A DNA stretch of 64,000 nt from Brachynemurus nebulosus (taxonomy: Eukaryota; Arthropoda; Insecta; Neuroptera; Myrmeleontidae), in NCBI GenBank assembly GCA_035578155.1, contig JAPWDM010000007.1, positions 28,680,413-28,744,412 on the forward strand, given 5' to 3'. Position 1 is the first letter of the stretch, and each line of letters starts with the position of its first letter. The notes below the pieces were generated by a model. That model did no database searches. It was not told the origin of the DNA and was given only the letters and a program-made list of their open reading frames with translations. A program made the translations under genes and the position numbers. Below, piece by piece: positions 1 to 10,032 of the stretch.

Positions 1-155
1 ACAAAAAAGATCTAGTTACTTTTTGTCGTAAAACGAACCCTTTACGAGATATTTAAATGTTTCAGATTTCTATAACTGATTTACCGATTTTTCGCACGTA
101 AATATCTCAGAAACGGTTCGTTTTACGAAAAAAAGTAACTGAACCTTTTTTGTAG
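1..155. repeat. Foldback repeat (MITE-like)
   Basis: The two halves are inverted copies. The left arm carries ACAAAAAAGATCTAGTTAC and GTAAAACGAACC; the right arm carries GGTTCGTTTTAC and GTAACTGAACCTTTTTTGT. The element may extend left of the window. No coding content was seen. It is a small inverted-repeat element of unknown superfamily. Confidence 0.6.
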
Positions 156-320
156 CAAAATTTATAAACAACAAATTTCATAATAATCATTTTTATCGAA
201 AAATCAATATTTTTCGAGATATTTACAACAAAAAACTGAAAAACTTTGAATAAATCATTCAAACTCTTGGACTATTACACTGGCACCACATAACCTAATT
301 ACACATTTCAATTATTACAG

Positions 321-371
321 GCCAAGAAACTACTGAACAACCAAAAGGACGAGAAAGACGAGTCGAAATGA
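321..371 (+). CDS. Possible 3'-terminal exon of an upstream gene
   Basis: A pyrimidine-rich acceptor (TTCAATTATTACAG, ending at 320) is followed by an open frame of 16 codons and a TGA at 369-371. The peptide is Lys/Asp/Glu-rich (AKKLLNNQKDEKDESK), typical of a charged C-terminal tail. A canonical AATAAA lies 72 bases after the stop (443-448), as expected for a short 3'UTR. The rest of the gene would lie left of the window, so the product cannot be named. The call rests on the acceptor, stop and poly(A) arrangement; chance is a real alternative because the exon is so short. Confidence 0.35.
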   Translation, partial: AKKLLNNQKDEKDESK

Positions 372-442
372 CACAAATTTTTCAAGCGAAAACGAAAATA
401 GATACAACACGCTGAATGTTAGATTTGTTGTCTACACAATTA

Positions 443-448
443 AATAAA
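443..448 (+). terminator. Candidate poly(A) signal
   Basis: AATAAA followed by an A-run, 72 bases downstream of the stop of the putative exon at 321-371. It is the only support for that exon having a 3' end here. Confidence 0.35.
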
Positions 449-767
449 AAAAAAAATCCTTAACCCAAACTCAACAAGCAAGATGTTAACTTAAATGTGA
501 TGTTTGCAAATATTTTTAGATTTAAGCAACATATCTGGTCATTATTTGCTAAAATTTTAAACAACGATTTTATTCAATTTTTAACTAATTTAATTATTTT
601 TAGTTAATTAAATCCAACAATTAGTTAAATTTTAAAAATTATTTAGTGCCTTATACCAGTTTTAAGTACAATAATTTTATGAGTCAATAGTGAGTGAGAG
701 AAGGGACTAGTGAAAAATTTTAAAAACCATTTTTTTTTTCATAGAAAATTTACCATATTCATATACT

Positions 768-1022
768 AAGGGGAAATACTTAATTGGAAACTAAAAATAA
801 AAAAATAACGTTTTTTTGAAAAATAATAAGTTTATTCAAGGACACAGTAAAGGAGTTCCACAGGGATCAGTTTTAGGTCCCATACTATTCTTATTATGTT
901 AACGCTTAAAATAAATCCCTATGAAACCCCGTTATTGACACGCTGTGTCCTTAAGGATCCTTTAAATAAACGAAGAATTTCCCAAAAAAAATTTCCGGTT
1001 CATAATTGGGTGTTTCCCTTTA
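768..1022. repeat. Foldback repeat holding a reverse-transcriptase motif fragment
   Basis: The ends are diverged inverted copies: AAGGGGAAATACTTAATTGG on the left and the complement of a CCAATTATGAACC-type arm on the right. A second inner match is around GGACACAG / CTGTGTCC. At 849-902 the plus strand reads KGVPQGSVLGPILFLLC and then stop, the strongly conserved GVPQGSVLGP block of non-LTR retrotransposon reverse transcriptases. No other reverse-transcriptase motif surrounds it. Confidence 0.5.
849..902 (+). pseudogene. Isolated reverse-transcriptase motif remnant (non-LTR type)
   Basis: Seventeen codons encode the GVPQGSVLGP-ILF block of jockey/CR1-like non-LTR retrotransposon polymerases, then a stop. 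The catalytic YADD-type motif and the rest of the polymerase are absent. It is a dead fragment inside a foldback repeat. Two related fragments occur at 34452 and 34586. Confidence 0.55.
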
Positions 1023-1857
1023 AATTTTAGTATTGAATCAGAAAAAACTGTAACCAGAGGCCAGTGACTACGTAGTGTTTTCAATTTCATTGGTGCTTAT
1101 ACATACGTTAAGGGACACATTTTCAAATATGCCCCGTTTCCCCTTAAATATTTTAAGACCATTACACGTCATGTAAATGTACTGACCAGTTTTATAAGTA
1201 CGTAAAAGTCTGTATTTATTATTTGTATTATGATGAAATTTTATAAAAAGAATTTTATTATTTTTTAAATAAAATTTTATTTATTTCATAGCATTACGGC
1301 AATTATTTTATTTAACCCTTTGAAGTCCTATCCTAATTTTCGACAACATTTAAAGCACATCGATTGGTGGAAGCTGTAAAGCGATAAATTTGATACGCAA
1401 CTTACCCCCAATAAACGATAAAAGCACAAATCGGTTTATAATAAATTGCAAAAGAAAAAAAATTGATTTTAATCGAAATTATATGCGATAAATAAATAAA
1501 TCAGGGCGGTATCAAGAGCTAAGGTGGGTTCAACCCCCCCATATATCATGTAATTAATTCACTTTCAAATAATTTACACCAGCATTTACAATCGACGACA
1601 AAATTCGTAATAATAAATATTTTTTCAAAGAAATATTAATTAAATGACATTAAAATTATTCGAGCAATTGACAAAATGACAGAGACAGAGATAAACAGCT
1701 GATTCGTATTCACTCTAACATGGCCATGGCTGATTTGCAGCAGTAATAATCATCAAAAAGCGATATTTTTCCGAAATATTTCGTGAATTTGTCCCATAAA
1801 ATTAAATTTTAAATCAATTATATGCTTTCAAACGGTCAAATACGCTTATAGCAAACC

Positions 1858-4800
1858 ATGGAACACGCGGCCCCATCAAAAAGGTTCGTAAAAAATTTCC
1901 GTACCCCAAAATTTGTTGGGTTAGAAATTTACAATTAGCATGTTAAATGTATTTTAATTCAATTTTAAAATTGTTTTTTGAGTTATTTTGATTTTTTTAT
2001 AGCGCAAAGAAACGTACTAGTAAAAAGAATAAAAAACAAAACGAAGAAATAATCGAAAATCATAAGACGAACAATAAACCAGGTAATGTATTTTCACGAA
2101 AATTTTTCACAATAATTTTCATTATGTGTATATTTGTCGCTGTTTTTTTCGCAGAACCGGAGAAGATCGGTGGTGAACAAACGAAAGATGTCAAAGAGAA
2201 TCACACGACGAAAAACGCTGACGATTCAAATGCCACCTGTAACATTTCCCTGAAAGATATCCGAATGGCAATGGAAGTATTAAATTATCAGACGAAACCG
2301 GCAAAAACTCCCGAGGAAGCGTTACACAAACAGTATCAATTTTGGTCGACTCAACCCGTACCAAAAATGGGTAGGTTTACACCCTTTTTTTTTGCGAGAG
2401 TCGAACGAATTTGAAATGAGAGAGTGGTCAGTTACCGAGTTTGGGTTAAGGCATCGGTTTCCAAAATTTGTGCACTAACGCCCCCGTATAAAAAGTTTGA
2501 CCTCTGCCGCCCCCTTCTTGAAAAAATTTACAAACAATTCATAAATTACTTTTTTATTGAAAAAACTCACATTCTTGGCGGACGACAGGTCTAAACGACA
2601 CTTGAGAAGAAACCGTTGATCAGACACGTTATTCGATACTTACGCGCTCACATGACTCTGACCGTTTGAGAATTGTTATTGTTAAAATATTACGTACAGT
2701 AGCGAGCAGAAAAATCAGTGTTAAGGGGTTTTATGGCTTTTTTTTAGCGAAGAAACCTAATTTATTCCAACTTTTGGCAATTTTTTTTCTATTAGTAAAT
2801 GCTTATGGCTTGTACTTAAACAGAGGGATTTAAAAAAAAAATGAAATTTCAACTTTTGACAGTGGTTTAAATAAAAAATTTTGATTTTTGGTAAAAATTT
2901 TCGTGTTTTTCGTTGATTTTCTACTTGTAAAATGAGATGTAATGAACGGAAACAGTAGTTTTTCGTTCACGTACAAGCCATAAGCATCTACGAATAGAAA
3001 AAAAATTTGTTTTTATTTTAGGTAAGAATTTCACGAGTTACTCTGCCTACAGCGAAAAATCAGCGATTTTCAAAAACTCGCTGCCAATGGCCTAATTATT
3101 ATTATTTTTTTTTTTATAAAAATTTTTTTACAGTGTCAATAATAATATGCCCAAAAGTTGAAATAAATTATATTTTCTTATAAGTACCTATAATAAAAAA
3201 AAAATCGAAAAAATGGTGTTTTTTTTTTGCTAAAAAAGACCCAAATATGTAACTCCTTAATATAAAATGTACATTATTTGGTAATTATGTTTGAGCACTT
3301 ATTCTTAAAACCATGATTTTATCAAAACGACGACGATATTTGCAATGAACCTGCCTCCCCCCCCCCGTTTGGAAATCGCTGGGTTATGGTGTAATAACTG
3401 GGCGAAAATCGCGTCAGTGTTTGATAATTTTTTATCTGTGTCCGAAACATTCCAAAATGCGTTACTACGACATTTTCATTTCAAATTCGTTCGACCCGTA
3501 TAACTAATTCATTCTTATAAAATTTATAGATGAAAATGTTTGGGATTCTGGACCAATTTTACCACCGATAACTGATATTTCGTCCGTCCGAACTGAGGCC
3601 TATACGTTGCCAGATGGTTTTAAATGGGATACGTTGCGACTGGATGATCCACTGCAGTTGAACGAGTTATATACGTTGTTGAACGAGAATTACGTTGAGG
3701 ATGATGATTCGATGTTTCGATTTGACTATCCGCCGTCATTTTTAAAATGGGCACTACAGCCACCCGGATGGCTGAAAGAATGGCACTGTGGGGTACGTGT
3801 GGAAAAATCCGGGAAATTAGTGGGCTTTATATCGGCCATTCCGGCAACGTTAAGAATTTATAATCAGTAAGTTCAACAAAACAGTTCGTTTTATTTGGTT
3901 TGGTATTTGCACCAAGTGGCATAACTTCTGAACTATTCGATTGTTTTTAATGAAATTTTTCGAAATTATGCGTTTTAGTTCTTAGTTGATCCCTTACGAA
4001 TTTCATCGCAATCGAAGTAACGTTAGCGACGCCGCTACCGTGGCATTCTATTTAGATACTAATTCGCACCAGGTGCCGTAACTTCTGAACTATTCGATTA
4101 TTTTTGATGAAATTTTCAGAAATTATGCGTTTTGGTTCTTAGTTGATTCCCTACGAATTTCATCATAATCAGAGTAATAGTAGCCACGGCGCTACCATGA
4201 TATACCATTAAATGTCGATATCTTTCTTTCTACTAGTCCGATTTCGCTCAAATTTTGAGAGTACTTGGGGGTTTGTCTGTAAAATATATTTTGTTATTAT
4301 TTTATAATTTAGCCTTTAAATATTTTCATGAACTGTACGACGATATTTGATGAAAAACTTGGAAATTTTGTACCTTAAAGTTATTCTCATTTCAAACATC
4401 ACTTTAATAATCACTTTTTTTTTTAATTTTTAGCGTTCAAAGAATGGTTGAAATAAATTTTTTATGTGTTCATAAAAAATTACGTTCAAAACGAGTGGCG
4501 CCTGTACTAATTCGTGAAATTACACGACGAGTCAATTTAAAAGGTATATTTCAAGCTGTCTACACGGCTGGTGTTGTGTTACCAAAACCGATCGGTACGT
4601 GTCGCTACTGGCATCGTTCGCTGAATCCGAAAAAATTGATCGAAGTAAAATTTTCACATTTGAGTCGAAACATGACACTGCAACGTACAATGAAACTATA
4701 CAAATTGCCCGACACCGTTCGCACTAAAGGTTTTCGTAAGCTCACTTCCAAAGATGTACCCAAAGCGCATAAATTATTGCAAGAGTACTTGAAAAAATTC

Positions 4801-6268
4801 GATTTAGCCCCAATATTCTCCGAGGAGGAGTTCCGACACTGGTTCTTGCCGCAAGCTGGAATTGTCGATTCGTTTATTGTCGTCAAAACGGAGGACGAGT
4901 TGAAAAATGACGCTAGTCAAAATGTCGCGGGTGTTAGTGAAAACAGTGAAGCACCGGGTGCGGCTGTGCCATCAGAAACAAACGGAATTAAAAAGAAGGC
5001 GAAAGGAGGGAAACAAAATACTTCTGAGTAAGTACCAAACATTGCAATACCCTGATCGACCAGATCCATACTATGATTTAGATACACTATTGCTTTGATT
5101 TAAGGAAAGACAGTTTCTTTCAATTTTTGAAATTTATCAATTTTAATATTTAATTAACAAAATAAAAAAAAAAAAATTACTTGCAGTTGGAATCGAACCC
5201 GTGCCCTAGTTGCCACTATGACACGCTACCGACTGAGCTACGTTAACTGTTGATTCGACATTCAAGTATCTCGTATATAAAGATACAGTAAATGAAGCTT
5301 GAATTTTGAAAGCGTTTTTCTCGAAATTGACTGGCCAAAATGGGTCTTTATATTTTCACAATTGATTAATCTTTTAAGGGACTATAATCCTGCGAAATCC
5401 CATCCCAAAGTCAATTTCCGAGATCGTGCCCTCTCCTTGTAAGAGAACTACAACTCTAGTAACAAATTTAACTCAAGTGACATTGCAACTCGAGTTATAA
5501 AAAATTTGAGTCAATTAAATCAACTTACATTTAACTTACAATTTGTTAGATTTCAAGTCGTTCAGTTCAAGTTCTATAATTAATATTGTATACACATAAA
5601 TTTGAATATACATGCGTTTTCATTTTCAAATTTCCATTTTAAATACAAAATGAAAAATGGTTTGACCGAACTTATTTCAAATAGAAAATGCAAAATGTTA
5701 TTTTCCATTTTAAATACATATTTAAAATGAAATCATTTTAAATAGTTCCCAGCCCTGCATATAAGACTTTCTATATTCAATAAAAGTGGTATTTTGTAAA
5801 GTGTTTTTATTTACTAATATCAAAACTAGTAGAATTTTCGTCGAAAAAAATATATGTTTTCCAGTTAATCCAAACTCTAAAAATACATCAATTTTCCTTT
5901 ACAGAAGTGAAGATTGCGCCAGCGGTGACTCATCAAATACATCCAACAAGGAAATAATCACCGATTTCGTTTCATACTACACACTACCGAGCACAATTAT
6001 GCATCATCCGGTACACAAGAGCTTAAAAGCCGCGTACGCATTCTATAACGTGAGCACAACAACACCGTGGGTGGAATTAATGAACGACGCGTTAATCTCG
6101 GCGAAAAATTTAAATTTTGACGTGTTCAACGCGTTGGACTTAATGGATAATCGGGAGTTTTTAGAACCGTTAAAATTCGGTATTGGCGATGGCAATTTAC
6201 AATACTATTTGTACAATTGGCGATGTCCACCGATGACACCCGCCAAAATTGGATTGGTTCTACATTAA
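1858..6268 (+). CDS. Nmt: Glycylpeptide N-tetradecanoyltransferase (N-myristoyltransferase), six exons
   Basis: The enzyme moves myristate from myristoyl-CoA to N-terminal glycines, on ribosomes and in the cytosol. Exons: 1858-1883, 2003-2082, 2155-2370, 3530-3866, 4434-5027 and 5905-6268, giving 538 residues; all junctions keep frame and use GT-AG. The N-terminus has the usual lysine-rich ribosome-binding stretch ([10 protein letters not shown]). Family signatures are plain: [28 protein letters not shown] (the FL pair forms the oxyanion hole), [10 protein letters not shown] and [16 protein letters not shown]. The protein ends in GLVLH, placing the catalytic C-terminal carboxylate as in the family. 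It is longer than usual because of an acidic/Ser/Lys insert of about 60 residues between FIVVK and TDFVSYY, spanning the exon 5/6 junction. The first donor (GTTCGT) is unusual but is the one that keeps frame. The start is the first ATG of that exon. Introns hold repeats and a tRNA-like sequence. Confidence 0.93.
2710..3260. repeat. Nested foldback repeat in Nmt intron 3
   Basis: Inner arms at about 2781-2816 and 2971-3010 are inverted copies (AAATGCTTATGGCTTGTAC against GTACAAGCCATAAGCAT). Outer arms around 2740-2780 and 3150-3240 also match in inverted orientation (TTTATTCCAACTTTTGGCA against CAAAAGTTGAAATAAA, and TTTTTAGC against GCTAAAAAAG). Non-coding MITE-like element; the family is unknown. 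Confidence 0.5.
3903..4265 (+). repeat. Interspersed repeat family R1, partial copy in Nmt intron 4
   Basis: Carries the family words CACCAAGTGGCATAACTTC, GAACTATTCGATTGTTTTT and ACGCCGCTACCGTGGCATTC twice in tandem, and ends with the CTACTAGTCCGATTTCGCTC block. Related copies lie at 11680, 14352 (inverted), 32338 and 51480. I see no coding potential and no clear terminal inverted repeats. Confidence 0.6.
5178..5250 (-). repeat. tRNA-like sequence (degenerate tRNA or SINE head) in Nmt intron 5
   Basis: On the minus strand this reads TAGCTCAGTCGGTAGCG (A box, 5240-5226) and GGTTCGATTCC (B box, 5199-5189), followed by a long T-run that would end pol III transcripts. The spacing fits a tRNA gene. 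The acceptor, D and T stems pair poorly, so it is not a working tRNA. It is a tRNA pseudogene or the 5' head of a SINE lying antisense in the intron. Confidence 0.5.
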
Positions 6269-6576
6269 CACCACTCCTGGCAAATTGAAGTGTTTGCGTG
6301 ACGGAATCGGGTAACCGGAAATGGGGTGGGGCGGGGGCGTGTGTAACGAAGTTGTAAAAAAAATTTATGAATTAACATTTTATATAAATATTATTATCAG
6401 CAAGTTTATGTTGATGCAATATATCATGTAAGCTATTTAAATTCAAATTCAAACAAATTCAAATCATTGTAGTGAATTGCAAGATATTTTAAAAGTTGTC
6501 AGTTGTGATCAATTTTTAAAAATAATTAATTGTCATATTATTACACACGGGTGTTTGATTTTATCCTTTAGCTTTA

Positions 6577-6822
6577 ATACACAATCAATGAAATAAGGAA
6601 TACGAAGTATGCCATCTAGTGACGTTGAATGAAACTTTAACTTAACTGCTCATAGGTATATGTATTTAGGTATTTTTTTTACATCAAAATTCATGAAAAA
6701 GTAACGTTCATGATTACTTATGAACTTCTTATTTCTTATTGCTTACTTCATTAAAGTTCCATTCAACGTCACTAGATGGCATACTTCTTAATTCTTATTC
6801 CTTATTTCATTTGATTGTGTAT
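6577..6822. repeat. Foldback MITE downstream of Nmt
   Basis: Arms 6577-6640 and 6751-6822 are near-perfect inverted copies (ATACACAATCAATGAAATAA against TTATTTCATTTGATTGTGTA, with GCCATCTAGTGACGTTGAAT in both). The loop is about 110 bases. No open frame was found. Confidence 0.75.
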
Positions 6823-8128
6823 GACCCATTACAATTCCTTTTCAGGGATGTTTACAGTTTTTCAGGGGTGTTACCATCATTTTGAATTTGATTTGAGCGC
6901 ATGAAAACGTTGAAAAATACCGCTCCACTGCGCGTAACATTTTTGAGTCGCGCCAACTTGATCGATAACTTTTATATTTTCATAAGTGACTCACAGATGG
7001 TATTAATGGTAGGTATGAACACACGGAATGATAAGCACGTTTTGAAAGTTGACATGCATTTTTCTCGAAACTACATTATTTTTTTTAAATGGTGGACAAG
7101 ATAACTCCGACAATTTTCATTCGATTGATTTGAAATTTTAATCTGTAGCCTTCTGGGTAGATTATCTAGGATGGTACACACGATTTTTGAAAACGGTTAA
7201 CAAATAAATTTTTTATCAATAAATTAGGCTTGATTTTTTCGATGTGTACTTTTTAATAATCTTCTGTACCGCCTTAATATTCGCCTGCGTTGAGCTTGTA
7301 CGCCGCCGCCATTTTGTTTTCTGAATTGGCGGGAAATTATTTTTGTGTACCTCAAAATTCTCCAATTAAAGCTTTTTGGCATTTCAAAGTGATGTTTTTG
7401 GATTCTCAAAAAATTTAAACCAATTCTAACAGATTATGAGATAAAAAATTTTAGAAATTAATTTTTGACACGCATCCAATAGGGGAATCCGCAAAACTAT
7501 GACTAGCGTTGAATCCAGCCGGCAATCAATTTTCTATTGGCCGACACAATATTTTAAAATGGGTGTCCATATCACGTGACTTTCACCTTTTATGGAAAAA
7601 AGCCGATGGAATCTGTTTCTTTGGCATTGTAAGATCTAAAATGCTTCCAGTGTACTTCTGTGTTTTAGACTGACATTATCTCTAACGATTTTTTAATCTA
7701 TGGTTATTTATTCGATCGAAAGAACGTGTTCATCGTTTCCGTTACATATATATTGGAATCGGTTATGAAAGGTGATAGTTGCAAAATAAGATTCTGTGCT
7801 AAAATATTTATTGAATCACTAAATTTATTTATTTTAAATGATATTTTTTATAATGTAATAAGCAAATATAACATAAATGTTATAAAGACAGTATTGGAAT
7901 AGTAGTAAACACTAAATAAAGTACTTTTGCGCAAAGTAATAACGCCCCACTGTACGCCAAATAAGCTTCAGCGAGTATAATTCAAAAAAATTGAAGATAA
8001 TCGTCCGATAAACGAAAAATATGTAAATAATTAGCAATTATTCCGACAAAAGAATTCTTCTGTCAAAATAGTCGAATCCGTTCCGGAAATGTGACATATT
8101 TCCCGGATGTAACTTTATTTTTTTCGCA
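6823..8128. other. Intergenic, no supported feature
   Basis: AT-rich spacer between the Nmt 3' flank and a TTAA element. Short open frames here are neither conserved-looking nor bounded by splice signals. Confidence 0.5.
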
Positions 8129-8485
8129 TTAACACTATACAGTCCGCGGACTTTCACAGTAAACTTCCCAGGATCGGCAATATTTTAAAAAAATTTATAT
8201 AAATAAACTCACAAAATGATTCGACATGTGTAAGCATACACATTTTTAATAAAAGCCATATCAATAACAGACAAACACACTGAGTTTTGTGATTGTATTG
8301 AAATGTACGCATTTCAATACAATCATAATAAAAATAAATGTTTACAAATACAAAACAAACATGTTTTTTGTAAGTCAATAATAATAGCTGTTTGCGTACA
8401 CATGTGTGATCACTGGTCGCGATCCAACTCTACGGCTGTTCTGACTACATTTCGCATGCTGAAAACGCGGACCGTAAAGTGTTAA
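8129..8485. mobile_element. TTAA-flanked MITE, family P1 (piggyBac-like)
   Basis: TTAA at 8129-8132 and 8482-8485 bounds ends CACTATACAGTCC and GGACCGTAAAGTG, which are inverted copies. Length is 357 bases. The subterminal ACTTTCACAGTAAACTTCCC is shared with the copy at 15630 and a fragment at 22745. An internal perfect 15-bp hairpin, GATTGTATTGAAATG with its complement, lies at about 8291-8324. There is no transposase; TTAA flanks are the piggyBac superfamily signature. Confidence 0.75.
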
Positions 8486-8703
8486 TGAGAAAGACGGCGT
8501 GATTTCGCAATATTTCAGCGATTTTCACTTTCGTAAGTAAAATTCTCAATTTAAAAAAAAAAAAAAAAAAAACAGTGAAAATATGGTTAAGGACAGTTTT
8601 TAGCATTTTAAAGGAAATAAAGGATAGTCAAGGATTGATTTAGCGTGAGAAAACACAGATTAAAACTCATTTTGCATTCAAAATTCGGTTGAAAACAACT
8701 GAA

Positions 8704-9450
8704 TTAACCCTAGAATCATACGTTGGTCTACGAGTCAAGTTAATCATACATCGGCGTCGTTTCGACGAATGGACTTTTTACGGGGAGTTAGAGTTTATTT
8801 GCAAAAAACATTTTTTTTACATAACAATACTATAAAAGCGAACAAAATATTTAAAAAAATTGGATTTGGAAAAATTTCTTAATATAAATATTTATAAATT
8901 TTTTTAATCTTTTTATCAAAGCATATTTTCACTATAAAAATTAAAAAATAGATAAATACATCAGTTGTATCATAAAACATGTCTTTCAAATAATTAATTT
9001 ATGAACTATTATGAGTCAGTGGATATGTGTGATTTTACAGAATGTGAAATTTCTCAGTCATAAATATTCCTATAGATATGTATGTCGTCTCTGTAAGTCA
9101 AACAGCTGTAATCATCTTTCACATTATCATAATCATTGAATAAATTAATTATAACATGCATATCTTTAATAAATTTTAGAAAAATTAGGAAAACTTTTAT
9201 ACGTGGAGTACAAAATCTTTAAAAAAAAATATAGGTTAATCATACATCGTCGTCCTTTTGACGCACACTATTTCAGTATAAAAAAAACAACAATAGCTAT
9301 AAACAAAATTTATACGTCTTATGTGTTATAATAACAAATAAATTAGATAACAGAAGTTTCACAGCAAGCGGGTACGGACAAGTTGTAGTATTGGAGCAGG
9401 TAGAGAAGTTCGTTCGTCGTTTTGACGAGTACGTATGATTCTAGGGTTAA
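8704..9450. mobile_element. TTAA-flanked piggyBac-like MITE, family P2, copy A
   Basis: TTAA at both ends encloses inverted termini CCCTAGAATCATACG and CGTATGATTCTAGGG; CCCTAGA is the classic piggyBac terminus. The subterminal motif CATACATCG-CGTC-TTT-GACG occurs near both ends. Length is 747 bases. It lacks about 190 bases present in copies B (12871) and C (45523), so it is an internally deleted version. No transposase frame. Confidence 0.85.
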
Positions 9451-9739
9451 AACCCAGTCTGGACGATTATCTTCAATTCCGGAATATTCTGGAATGTAAC
9501 TGAATTACAAGCAACAAAATTTCGAACGTGGACATTATTGCCCGCAAATTTTCTTTTTTTGGCTAACTATTATCAGTACAAATAAAATATGATCAAATTT
9601 TTATGTAAATTGCAGAAGATTTCTTCATAAAACTTGCACTTAGACTATTTCCCGGGCTAAAAATCAAATTTGACGATAGCTATATAAATAAAAAAAAATT
9701 ATATTTACAAAAAAATAAGGAATTAAATAAAATATATAC

Positions 9740-9745
9740 TTTATT
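9740..9745 (-). terminator. Candidate poly(A) signal of the PPM1H-like gene
   Basis: TTTATT on the plus strand gives AATAAA on the minus strand, about 290 bases beyond the phosphatase stop codon at 10033. A plausible 3' end, not proven. Confidence 0.4.
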
Positions 9746-10032
9746 ATATCAATGACTTAGATTATCGGTTCCTTATCCTGCAAATATTTCAGTCACGCAG
9801 ACATTTAAAAACAAAATCACTCAGCTACAATTTTTCAAGGACTCGTCAACATTTTCTTTTTTTTTCTGAAATAACTAAAAGGAATGTGGAAACAGAAAAA
9901 TACTGTTTATCGGACGAAAATTGAAATTGTGCATTCACACAACCACCGAGCGGGCACACTTTCATAACGTCCTTGGCCGTATTAAATTCACGAATGCGCT
10001 GCAAACTGACGATTATTACGGTTAAATATGTT

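Noticed and set aside
4605..5098. Frames overlapping Nmt exon 5 (minus strand 4886-4605; plus strand 4907-5098)
   Set aside because: They overlap a strongly conserved coding exon in other frames and show no domain or splice support.
5178..5250. Functional tRNA gene
   Set aside because: A and B boxes are good but acceptor, D and T stems do not pair.
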